In this document: piece by piece, positions 30,164 to 42,200 of the stretch
Layout: each line of letters starts with the position of its first letter
Numbering within the stretch: the stretch's first letter is position 1
DNA from: Umbilicaria muhlenbergii
Taxonomy: Eukaryota; Ascomycota; Lecanoromycetes; Umbilicariales; Umbilicariaceae
DNA: 64,000 bases
NCBI GenBank assembly: GCA_000611775.1
Contig: KK106985.1
Location: 2,156,291-2,220,290 of the forward strand
Direction: 5' to 3'
Notes under the pieces: generated by a model
Database searches by the model: none
What the model was told of the DNA's origin: nothing
What the model saw: only the letters and a program-made list of their open reading frames with translations
Position numbers and translations under genes: made by a program

Positions 30164-31499
30164 CAACATGATTCAGTTTATGTTGTTGAGTTGATGAGCG
30201 CAAAAGTGACCTTTAAGGTTCAAGTTTATCAAAAATTGATGAGAAGCCTGACAGCCTCAGTGACAGCAGAGAGAGGATCACTTACATCAGAGCTCACTCT
30301 GAAGTTAGTGAGAGCAGTATCAGGCAGCATGATTGCCAGTTTCATTACCCTTTATTCAAAAATGAGTTTAGGGCACATTACCCCTGAAACCCCTGAAAAT
30401 TTCAATTTTTTCACACAGGCTCAATCTGACTACTGGAAGTGACATCAGAGGTTTAATCATGCTGAGGCAAGCTGTATGCAACGCCTCAAGCCGTGTGTGA
30501 AGGGTATAACTCATGAATTACACCCTAATGAGGTGAAGAAAGCCTGCTCAACATGCTTGCATAACAAGATGATACAGGTACAGGTCAAGAAGTTAAAGTC
30601 AATGATTACAAAACACCTGCAATGAGTTTATTCAGACATTTGAGGAGCCTATCATGTCAATACTTTAGGTGAAAACCAGTATTTTGTTATTTTTACAGAT
30701 GAATTTGCCTGATATTCTGATATTTTCTTAATGGCAAAGAAGATGAATATCTATGAAATATTCAAGACTTGAAAGATGAAAGCTGAGAAAGAAACTGATG
30801 AGAAATTGAAGGTTGTACAGGCTGACAATGATGAAGAATATATAAAATTGACAAGCATATAAGGGTCAGAGGGGGTGAAATTTAAATTTATCATCATCTA
30901 CACACCTGAGCAGAACAGCGTCTCTGAACACTTAAATTGTACAATTACAGAAGCAACTAGATGCATGCTTTATAACACTCAATTGTTAATTAAATTTTAA
31001 GATGAAGTCATCAAAATCATCTGTTACCTAAAGAATCACCTTCCTTTAGGAGATGATCATGAAGGAAGAACTTCATATGAATTATATAAGAGGTTTAAAC
31101 CCTTCATTGAACATCTACGCTCATTCAGGTGTGTTGTTCATTGTCATATATTAAAGGAAAAACAGGTGAAACTCAAAAACACGTCTTATAAAGGGGTTTT
31201 TGTGGGTTATTGTAAGAGCAATTAGCAATTTCAGGTCTGAAATCAAGTGAAAAAGCAGGTGAAAATACATACGCATGTTTTATTCCTTGAGGGAGAGAAA
31301 GGTGAAAGCCTACTGGAAAATTCAAAACATTTCAAAGCAAATGAGGACTTCATGAACTCATATATAAATGATGATGATTACTTAGTAGTTTTAACACCAC
31401 AGGAACTTGCTCAGAGGTGTACTGAAAGTGAAAGAGTAATGTCTTCAAGCTCTGAAGGCCCTGAAGCAGTGATGAATTTATCAGAGCCTCTGATGTCAA
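30164..31499 (+). mobile_element. Ty1/copia retrotransposon relic: pre-integrase and integrase region
   Basis: A fossil. Recognisable on the plus strand are a GAG-pre-integrase stretch (CSTCLHNKM near 30,550), the integrase core with the FVIFTDEFA-like start (about 30,690), and the YTPEQNSVSEHLN motif (about 30,900). The copia tail is YLKNHLPLGDDHEG and YKGVFVGY. A 94-codon open run follows at 31,247-31,531. It is cut at about 31,500 by the fold-back element E0; reverse transcriptase is not in this window, and 54,956-55,038 may be the continuation. Broken many times; no LTR seen. Confidence 0.75.
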
Positions 31500-31849
31500 C
31501 ATCTGCAACTTGGCAGCCTGCTCAAAAATAAGATTTTAGTTACTAGTACTTTATGCGCTCAGAGCACTCTCTGAGCAGTAAATGAGCTCATACAAATCTT
31601 ACACTTTAAATAACTATTATACCTTCATGAATAATAAGAAACTTTTTATTGAAAAGTTTTAAATCTCTTTATTCTGTACACTTTACAAATTAAAGATTTC
31701 TTCATAAGTTTTAATTTGCAATAGTTATGAATTAAAAAACTTTTAACTAATTATAAATATATTAGCATATTGAATAACTATTGCACTTTTATACTTATAA
31801 TATAACTTTCAGTTTATAAGTTGTAGAGAATAAGCTGTTTAAAAGTTTT
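31500..31849 (+). mobile_element. Fold-back DNA element E0, left part (interrupted by E1)
   Basis: Starts CATCTGCAACTTGGCAGCC. From about 31,521 it forms the left arm (about 325 bp) of an inverted repeat whose right arm is 54,427-54,750. The arms are nearly identical when one is reversed, for example GAGCTCATACAAATCTTACAC and its complement. No coding capacity. The right part resumes at 54,265 after the E1 insertion. Confidence 0.8.
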
Positions 31850-31988
31850 TGTTGTGACTCTACCAGGGCCTCAGCTCTACCAGGGCCTCATCACCTCTTA
31901 CTTTACCTTAACTTAGTATAGCTTAGTGAAGTCAGCATAAAAGCTGACTTCTTAATAGATAGAATCAACATCTTTATCACTCACAACA
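31850..31988 (+). repeat. E1 5' LTR
   Basis: 139 bp, begins TGTTGTGACT and ends TCACTCACAACA, so the ends are inverted (TGTTGTGA/TCACAACA). Contains an internal duplicated CTCTACCAGGGCCTCA. Confidence 0.9.
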
Positions 31989-34900
31989 AAATGATAGCAA
32001 CATCATCATAAATGATCATTAAAGCATCATAAACTGCTTTAACAGTTAAGTCTTCTTACTTAGCATCAGTCTTATTAAAGCTTTAACTTTATCATGTAAA
32101 TCATCAATCTGGTGTTCATGTTAGACATCAACTGACTGGCTCTAGATCAGACTATGATAGCACTCAGTTATCAACTTCAGGACTTCATCAACTCAGATCA
32201 TCATTAAGTTGAAGACATCTCAGCAGTCAGGAAACAAGTCATCACCTGTGTTGTTCAAGAAAATGTCAGATCAGCAGATGCTCAATTAAAGGAATTCAAT
32301 CAATTCATTAAAGCAGTATCTCAAGAATCCCTCACTTGATCACTTGAGTGAGTCACAGACAAATCATGATTAAATCATGATATCTGCAGGCTTCTAGGAG
32401 CTGTTTCAGCTGCTGCACCCTCTCATACACAATGTCAGAGCTCATGAGAATGAGAACATCATCCCTCAACAAGACATCATCCTGACTCCTTTATTCACAA
32501 CTCATTCACATCAAGATCATTCAATGAGCTCATCACTTGACAAATCACAAGTGAAACTGAGTCAATACATGATGAATGAAGGTCATCTCATGATTCAGGC
32601 ATGACAAACAACAGTGAAGGAATCTCTCAAGAAGAGATGCAGCAGCTTATTCAAGTTAATATTCAAGCAGCAGTAACAGCAGTCATGATTAACATTTAAG
32701 CAGACTCACAAGACTCATCAGGATCATCAAATGAAGTTAAACCTCTTAACTCTGTTGATTTAATAAGTGACAGAATCAGAGGTAACTCAGTATTTAAACC
32801 CTGAGATATCAATTACTTTGACCTCAATTCAGATGTTGAACTAGTTGAAGTCAAGGAGAATCATTAAATTTATCATAATGTGTTCAGCTTCATCAATTAT
32901 TTATGCATCAAAGTGCTCATCATGAACACAGCTTTGCTTAAGCAAAACCTGAATGCCTGCCTTCTAAGAAAGGTGAACATCTGATACACAGAGGAACTCA
33001 CTCACCTTTTTTATATAAGCTTGAGGAATGACAACAATGAGGTATTGAAATGATATAATGCCTTGAAAGTCAGATTTCAGAATAACCTCAGTAGAGCTTT
33101 GACAGCTCTAGAGGCTTTATGATACACTGTTCATGATGTCAAACATCATTAAGATTCAGCCTTCTATATACAGTTCATCATTCTGCATGAAAAGAATGCT
33201 GAAATCATCACAACAGAGGCAGCTCAGGTTTTAACTGCTTATGAACATCTGAACATTAAGCTACACTTACACTTACCTCACCTCACATCAAACTCTATCA
33301 TAGTGACCCTTATCAAGGATGTCATTTACCAGAAAGATATTTAATTTGACATGTACATTAAAGATCAAGGGTTTAGTCATGATAATATCTTCAATGATTA
33401 ATAAGAACATCAGTCAGGCAATCAACAAGACAAGTAACATTTTAATCATTCATCTTAATTTCAATTTCAAGGGAACAATCATTCCTCATTTTTCAATATT
33501 GATTATTCTGTCAATAACTCTTTCTTTCATAATGCTGAGTGATTCAACAAAGGATATGACTGCTATCCTGCATATCAAGATCAGAGAAATTCTAACAATG
33601 CACAAGCACAAGATCAAACCACAGTCACATCTCAGCTTGAAGAGATATGTCAATCACTCATGATCACAAACAGAAATGAAAAATCATCCACTGATGTAAA
33701 TCTACCACTGAATCAAAATGTTGAAAACAAGAACCCTTTTCAACACTGACAGCTTAATCATCCTCAAGCTTATCATGAGAAGCCTGATGAAGATGAGCAG
33801 TCAGCTTATCAGAAGTGAGAAGATGATTTCTACAAGCAGATTTATCAGCAAGATGCTGAGGACATCTACATTTTAAACTTCAACAAATATAATGAGCAAG
33901 ACGGTCAAGCCGTGAAAGAATCAGAAGAGGAATCAGAAAACTTAAACATAAATTATTATACATCCTTCCTCTTCTGCTGAAACTGTCATGAGGAATTTCA
34001 GTTAAATAATAAACTGCATAAGCATGTCTGAAAAGGCTGTCTATCAGTGATCAATCATAAGTTTATTAAGAGCTCACTTAATCACCTTATCATAATGAGC
34101 TCAAGCAAGTCAAAGCAGCCTATGCAAGGATATGCTTTTCAGGGTTGATGATACATCACAGTGAAGATGAGGTTCAGTGAAAAGTCAAATACACTCACAG
34201 AGTCAGTCTGCATTAATAGCAGATGCATTATGAGCCTCATTAATAAACAGTTCTTTCATGAATTAACCTTGAATGAGACTCACAAGGTGAAGTGAACAGC
34301 ATCATTAATCTCAGTCTGCAGCCTTGAGACTGCAACTCATTAAGCAAATGAGTATGTCACTCTGAATATTTACCTCTCAGGCACTGACGGCAGGACAGCT
34401 CACATCAGCAGTGAATTTCACTTAATTAACAACCTCAAAGCAAACATGCTTATTGAGATGAATATATTAACAGCAGAGGAGATCACAGTTAAGCTGTAAT
34501 TAAAGAACTCAGTGACTGTGATAGAAAGCTGCCAAAATATCATCATTTCACTACATATAATGATTAAATTTAACATCTGAACAAATAAAACAGTGACATT
34601 TAATGAGTACACTGTGATTTCACCACAGGTTTAAATTGCAGTACTCATTATCTCATTTCATGAGATTGAACTCCTCAAGGACAGGGACCTCTTATTTAAA
34701 TTTAATGATATTAACATTGAACTCACAGTCTATGCTCACATCATCAATCACATGATGTCTGAAGTACTGATCTATAATGAGTCTGAAAAGCCTGTGATCC
34801 TGCCTCAGAAGACTCACCTAGGTCAGGTAATGAAGTATGAGGCAGATGATTATTACTCAGCTCACTCAAACACCTCAATGCTTGCTGCCTGAAAAACTCA

Positions 34901-37900
34901 CTCAAGAGATAATGAGAGCTGAGCATGCTGAAGTTTTCAAAGCATTCTAGCTGCAGTCATGGCATTCAATGTAGTCATGAACAGCTTATTCACAGGAAAT
35001 CTTTCATTTTCATCATAATCATCTGCAGAGAGCCTGCTATCAAATGAAATCACTGTGTGTGATGATGTGAGCATCATGTACTGAATTACTGAAGTCATCA
35101 ATCAATACCCTCAGCTATGAGAAGATTGAGGCAATGTCATTAATGTTTCAGAGTCAGAGTGAATGAACATATTACTTCTTAATAACTGAAGAGAGCTTTA
35201 CAAGGCTGAGCAAGTCAAGGTGTACTCATTGAGAAAGTAAGACAAAGAGCTCATTAATAAGACATTCAACAAGCTACATGCTGAAAATCACTTAAAATGA
35301 GCATCAATCATCACCCTGTTCACATACCCTTGTTTCATCATGTGAAGAGATACTCAAGAAGGCTGTAAAGACAGAGTTGTCATGAATATATGAGCTTTAA
35401 ATAAAATAACAATGTCAGACGTCTACTCAGTGTCATCTCAAGTTGAAATCCTCACAGCAGTACATGAGTTCAACTACATATTCACAGTAGACTGCAGCAG
35501 CTTCTTTCATCAATAAAGGATAAAATCAAAGGCACATCACAAGCTTATCATATCCTCTCACTGAGGCCAGGAAGTATTCAAAGTGGTGATGATGAAATAT
35601 AAAAACTCATCAGCTTATGTACAAAGAATGATAAACAAAGTCCTTTAAGAGCAACACAAATTCACATGAGTTTATATGAATGACATTGTCATATTCTTCA
35701 ACACGCTGAATGAGCACCTACATCACTTAGATAGTGTATTCAGAGTGTTAACAGAGAAGAATATTTGCCTCTTTCTTAAGAAGTCATTTCTTGATTATTT
35801 CTTAATAAAGCTTCTTAGTCAGAGAGTTGATGCTTTAAAACTAACAACAGTGAAAGAAAAGCTCACAGCAATTACATGATTAAAATTCCCTAAATCACTG
35901 AGCGCTCTTAAGAAATACCTTGATCTTATCAGGTACCTTCAACAATACATATCAAAATATGCAGTTATTTCAAAATCACTTCAAGAACAAAAAACACTGT
36001 TAAACAAGATTATTAAGAAGTGATCAGGTAAATCATTTAAAGGCACAATGAAGAAAAAGATGATTAAAAAAGTAAAGATAAACATGTCAACTTCATAAGA
36101 GCTTCAAGCATTCAATCAACTTCAAGCAATGTTCTCTCAGTTAATTATATTAACTCACTTTAATTTAACCTGTCAGCTGTATGTTGACCTAGACGTGTTG
36201 AAAGAATTCAGGTTCAATGCTCACATTTATCATCATTAAAGTGACAGTGAAACCAAGGCAGAACTGACTCAGGAGGGGAAACAAAAGAAAATGAAGTTTA
36301 TATGTTTCCTCAGCAGGCTGCTTGCAGATGCAGAGATTAAATACTGATTCACTGAGTTGAAGGTGACAGGTTTAATATGAGTTGTTCAGAAAATATGACA
36401 CATGATTGAATCAGTCATCAAGGTCATTATCATATATACTGATCATGCAGCAACAGTCAACATAATATGTTAATCAAGTCTGTCAACAACATTAACTGAA
36501 AAGATGAATCTACAGCTCATCTGAGCATCTGAATATCTTCAACACTTTCAACTTGACATTCACTACAAGCCTGATAAATTCAATGTGATATCAGACGTGT
36601 TATTCAGATTGACAGAGCAAGATTATTATCAAGAGTCAGATATCTCAATTCTTGACATTCTTTACACATCATCAGTCTACAACATGATGACATATCTGAT
36701 TTCACTGATGAAGTTAAACTCAGAGTTTCAAGAGCACCTGATTGCTGAATATGATCAGGACGCTCAGTGAATCAGAGTTAAAATCATGATAAAAGCAAAC
36801 ATCAGATTAAAAGAGAACACCTCAGCTTTATCATATAAAATAATAAACAGCTTGATCTACTACAAGGATCTGAAAATCAGCCTTCATATAAACATTTCAT
36901 CAGTAAATGACTTGAAAAAGGAACTGTTTCAGCAAGCACATGATGAGCTGAGACACCTCAAATATGCAAGGATGCATGAGCATCTCACTGAGAAATTATA
37001 CTTCTTCAACCTCTTTAAAAAGCTTCATGAGTTTATCTGCTCATGCCCTCAATGCCAGTTATGTTAAACACTTAAACATAAATCATACAGTGCTCTTCAA
37101 TTAATTCTGATGTCTTCATGACCTTTTCACATCATTTCATTAAACTTCATACTAGGACTGCCTGTAACACCTCTGCTGAAAGAATACAACTGCATAATGT
37201 CTTTAACAGACAAATTCAGCAAAGTGATAAACTTTATCCCTGACAAAATCACATGAAAGAATACACAATGAGTCATAAAGTTCCTCAACTGTTTAACTCT
37301 TATGAACTGAGGCCTCCTCAAGGCAATCTTGACAGACAGGGACTCAAAATTCATAGCAGGAATGTGAAAAAAAATCTTTAAGAAATTAAAAGTTAAATCA
37401 TTACTATCAACAGCATATCACCCTCAAACAAATGAGAGCTCTGAAATCATGAATCAGACAGCAGAAATTGCACTGTGATACTTTCTGATATCATTGAAAG
37501 ACATTAACAGTTGAGTCATGATATTATCAAGGATGCAGGCAGCCCTGAACAATTTTATAAAATATTTCAGCATCATTAAAACACCAACTGAGGTTCTTTA
37601 TGAATTTTAAACTCATGAAGTCCTCAACCTCTTATGAGTTGATGAGAATAGTGAGCCTACAAATGAGGCAGCCTCAAGGGAAATTCAAGACACAAATCTC
37701 ACAGACTCAATGACAGAAATGATGAAATACAAGCTTACAGCAGTTGACGTGAAAGATGTTATAACTTTCATCATCATTCACATGAAGGAATATTATGATG
37801 ACAGGCATACACTGAAGTTCTTTAAAGTCAACAACATGATCAACCTACAGTTACACTGAGGGTACACTATATCAAGCATTCAGAACAAGAAGATCAAACA

Positions 37901-39745
37901 GCAGTTCATGAACTCATTTAAGATCATCAAGAGAATCAAGTGCTTAACTTATAAGTTAAATCTCCCTCCTCATTAATGAATTCATGATGTCATATCAATA
38001 GCTCATCTGAAAGGTGCAATCACAGCTGACTTATATAATCAGCTGAGGTCAGATCACTCATCATCAGTGATGATGAACAGTGACTTAAATCACTATGAAA
38101 TTGAACATCTGCTCAAGAAGAGAACAAGGTGCTCTGAATGCAATGATTGCAGAATAATCACTGAATACCTTGTATGATGAAAAGGCTACAGCTCTGAACA
38201 TGACATGTGATATAATGTTAAGAATCTGAGGAGCGCAAGAGATCTCATAAAGATGTATAATGACACACATATGAGAGCTCAGGTCAAAGCACTGACAGTT
38301 AGTGATAAAAGTTGACACCTTCAAGAAGAAATCAATAGAAGATTTTTTAAAATCTTTTAAAATCTCATCACATGACCTTGATTGCTCTGCGTGCTATGAA
38401 ATAACACTTAGTGAAGCATACTTATCATATTACAAAGCATCATACATGGCATGCTCAGAGAAATCCCTCACTGAATGACATGTGAAGTCAGAATAATTCA
38501 CTGTCTCACTGCTGAACAGTGAGCTCTACACCTCACTTCCCTCATTACTCAACAAATTATGTCAGAGAACCTCACTTCCTCTGTCACAATTAATTCAGTG
38601 AACCTCCCCTTGTTCACAAATGATACAGCATCATCATATAGTCACTGCTCAACATTTTACAGTGAGTCTCAGATCAACTGTCAGTTACTTATCATTACTC
38701 ATCACTCATAAGGAAGAAATAATCATGATGAAATCACATGATGTTGTGATGAGAGATCAACCCACAGCACGCACTTATCACATGAGCACATTAAGCAGGC
38801 ATAACTTTGAGAACCTTTATTATAACAACAAAGATGAAGTAAACCCTGATGATGAAATTCAGTACTATGCAGATGAAGACAGAGGCTCATGCAACTTATA
38901 TGATAAAGATGATGAGCTCATCAAGATTAGCTGACCTGATGAAATCATGATTAATTCACAGAAAGTTACTGTGAGTGCTTTTATAAAGATGACAGCAGGG
39001 CTGATCACAGCTGATTAAATCACAGAGAACATCAACAATGATGATGACAGCAATGAGTCTTTGAAATTAATTAAAACATCACTCAATATCACCTGTGACA
39101 AAATTAGCCATCATAGAGCCTGATTGAGGGCAAACAGACACAGGGAAGAGGATTTTAATATTAATGAAATGATGCAGATAACAGATGAGGATATGAAGAA
39201 AGTCATTTAAATTCTGATAAATTCATTCTGAAGAATGAACTCAAAGGAAGGAGGATGATCACACACAGATGCAGAAGAATATAAACATGAGTGAATAATT
39301 CAATATTTACCTGATGTATGTAAATTCATGATTATGATACTTTTTCTCCTGCTCAGTCTTTTGTCAGTTGTAATGAAGAATGCCTTGAGGTCTCCTCTGA
39401 TGAAATTAAAAAAAATATAATGATCTTGAGGGTTTCATGCAGTGTTGTTCATGATGAACAAACTCACAAACAATGAAAGGGTCTGAAGAAAGAGGATAAG
39501 AGAGTTATAAAGTATTAAATCCTCACAAGTCATATAACCTATCTAGTTATAAGAGATACAGGGTTTAAGATCATTAGTGAATTTGAGAATTCAGCATGAG
39601 ACATACAAATCACCTGCAAATATCATATATCAGATGTGACAGGATCACTCATCACTGAGAATAAAATCATCTGACTTGTAAGCTTTCAAATCAAGGAAAT
39701 GCACATCACTCACTTCATACAAATGTGCAATGATCATTGCACATG
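31989..39745 (+). mobile_element. E1 internal region: gag, protease, RT, RNase H, integrase, chromodomain and 3' accessory stretch
   Basis: Fossil parts recognisable on the plus strand: gag-like region (about 32,600-33,900), a C2H2-like finger (CHEEF...LHKHV, about 33,975-34,040) and protease-like stretch (about 34,250-34,900). RT lies at about 35,050-35,900, with VYMNDIVIFFNTLNEHLHHL at 35,670-35,730; RNase H at about 36,150-36,600, with the FQLDIHYKPDKFNVISDVL motif. Integrase runs about 36,880-37,950 from the HHCC zinc region (CPQCQLC at 37,045), and a chromodomain-like stretch lies at about 38,085-38,270. 38,600-39,500 has a further acidic open run of 104 codons (38,620-38,934) of unknown nature. 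CpG is almost absent. Broken dozens of times. Confidence 0.75.
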
Positions 39746-39959
39746 TGTCATGATATAATAACACATCTGAGCTAGCGCTTCTTAAGTGACTTAATGATGC
39801 ACATAATAAAACTCTGTGCTGCTTCATCACTCCTTCTTTCACTCCTTAGTTATTAATTTTATATAGTTAAGATCATATAATCTTTATATATTTATATCTC
39901 ATGCTGTCATGAACCTAGACTATACTTCTCTTTCTAGTAAGAGATGCTATAATCTTACA
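39746..39959 (+). repeat. E2 5' LTR
   Basis: 214 bp, TGTCATGATATAATAAC to AATCTTACA. Same length as the 3' copy; differences seen are transitions. Retains AGCGCT, one of the few CpG sites left in the block. Confidence 0.88.
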
Positions 39960-41148
39960 GTTTTAATAACTTTACCTTTCAAAGGATGATGGCCTGAGAT
40001 AAGATGCAGACTTGAAATCAATTACATTAAACTTCTAAAGCAGAATGAGACATGATGATGAAGAATCAACAAAATGATTATGAAACATTACTCATTTCCT
40101 CTGACATCAGTGAAGTGAACCTCATGAATGAAGGATCCTCAGGTGAAACAGTGCACAACATTAATAATGAGATCATGCAAGTGAGATGACAGTGAGATGA
40201 ACTTTTTAAGCAACAAGAGCTGCAGCAGCTTTGAATGAAAGTTTTAACATTAAAAATCAACCTACTCAAAGATCCTGCTACTTATGTTAATACCTCAGCT
40301 GAGAGATTTCTTGACTTTATGAATGTTGAGTTCATAATGAGCAAGCGCTGCGCTGATGAAATGTTGTCAATATAAAATGTATGATTAAGAATTCAGGCAA
40401 AGGAGTTGCTGTTATATCATGATAAGAACATGAAAGAGCACCTGAATTAAATATGAGATGCAAGAAATATCTTTCATTTTAACTCAGTTAATTTCCCTCA
40501 TGAGGAGGATAAGGTGATTTACATCATGTAATATTTAAAGAGTAAATCAAAGGAGGCGTGACTGCAAGATGATGAAATTAAAAATTATTTCACTGTTATC
40601 TGAGATGATTTTATGAAATTCCTGCTCAACATTATTAAAGACTCTGTGAATCATCAGCTTCACATCACTCAGTTGTATAATGATGCTGTTCAACTACCTC
40701 ATTAATCAGTTCAAGCTTTCAATAGTTATTTAAGCACCTTAAAAGCTCAGTTATCTCTCTACAGTGAAGAGCACATGAGGACTCACTTCTTCACAAAATT
40801 GAAGTCTGAGGTCTGAGCAGTCATGATGAATTATCAGAACTTACTCACAACTTGAAAAAGAATCATCACATTAACTGCATGCTTGAAGAATAACCTGCAT
40901 TTGAGAGATGTCATGAAATTGAAAGTAAATGTTAATATGACAATTACCTTCAGCTGTAAACTTAAGCTGTTGTTGAAGCCTGCTGAGAATAAGGATCACA
41001 AGCCTGATGAGGGCAAGAAGAAGAGCAAGTGAGATAATAAACATGAAAGCAGATCACTGAAGGCTCCTGAAATAAAAAACTTATCACACATGACTTGTTG
41101 AAATTGCAATCAGAAGGGACATTATTCCTCTGATTATTCACAATCTGT
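39960..41148 (+). mobile_element. E2 gag region
   Basis: Fossil gag with a CCHC knuckle at about 41,095-41,140 (NCNQKGHYSSDYS). Ends at the E3 insertion. The matching uninterrupted part of E2' (61,250-61,350) shows the sequence across the site. Confidence 0.75.
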
Positions 41149-41582
41149 TGTAACAGGTGATGTCATAATGACAGAGATAATATAATCATTCAATGAATTA
41201 TATCAAGGTACAATCAATCATGTTGCAGGTATGATTATACCACTTGATCACATATAAACTTGAATAGGACTAGAGGCTGTAGACTTATGAGATTGCATTT
41301 AATACATGAGTTGAGCATGAGCTCTTAACTATGAATTTACCTGTGATTATATAATACTTTAAAAGACTCATGTGTGATTGTACTGCTCTGTGTGTATAAT
41401 CTTACTGCTCAGGGTGCTCATGCTCTGAGCATCATGAGTGATCAGATGCTTGAGGTGCTCATGTTTTAAGCATCATGAGTGATCAAGTGCTTAAGGTGCT
41501 CATGCTCTGAGCATCATGAGCAGTATCACATGTACATCTGCTATGTGTATCAATCAGGTATCATTTAGTGAAAGGTGTAACA
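41149..41582 (-). repeat. E3 3' LTR (left copy)
   Basis: 434 bp, reads TGTAACAGGTGATG to GGTGTAACA on the plus strand. Holds three tandem units of about 41 bp (GGTGCTCATG...GAGCATCATGAGTGATCA) near 41,410-41,520. Confidence 0.9.
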
Positions 41583-41629
41583 TTAACTCCCTTTTTAACA
41601 TTTTCATCCTTGAAAACTCAACCTTCCTC

Positions 41630-42200
41630 ATGCCTTCATTTGATATCAAAAAGAAGAAGTCATCTACTTCTCATCATTCCTGTTTAACTGATTTGATCAC
41701 TGAGAATGAAAGAATTATCATGTGAATGTGTAATCACTGCTTAATTGATGACAAGAAGTGCAAGATGTTGAATGATTATGATAAGTGTGACATCTGCATT
41801 CAGCTGAGCATCTCTTGTGACTTGTTCATATCTCTGAAGGAGATCAACAAGGTGAGTGCAGAGATTCATCATCTGAAAAAGAAAAAGAATGCCATCATGA
41901 CACAAAAGTGAGAGATAAGAGTGAAGAAAGAGAGACTTCACAAACAAATTATTTTTCTGAGGAAGAAGCAGTCAGACTTGATCTGTACTGAACTTTGAAA
42001 CATTGAAGAGCTGAAGGTGAATGAGCATGTGACTGTTGTAATTGCTGATTTTTTTAACAGGTCTCTCCTTGACTTCTTCATGCTTAAGGTTTTTAACTTC
42101 AACAGCATGAACTGACTTCCTGCAGATTTCTTTGCTGAAACTGATGCAGTTTTGCTGCACAATGAGTAAGATTCTCTTCTGATTCTCATGTGTTTCCTTC
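41630..42200 (+). pseudogene. Antisense accessory gene relic of E3: Zn2Cys6-spaced cluster plus coiled coil
   Basis: Opposite to the E3 pol strand, between its integrase end and 3' LTR. The open run at 41,726-41,911 (61 codons) starts MCNHC and holds six cysteines spaced C-x2-C-x6-C-x8-C-x2-C-x6-C, the spacing of GAL4-type Zn2Cys6 DNA-binding clusters. A lysine-rich coiled coil follows (EIHHLKKKKNAIM and onward). Before it lies a Lys/Ser-rich run (KKKKSSTSHHS). The E3' copy at 62,000-62,560 keeps all six cysteines. Fossil; host versus element origin is not settled. Confidence 0.6.
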
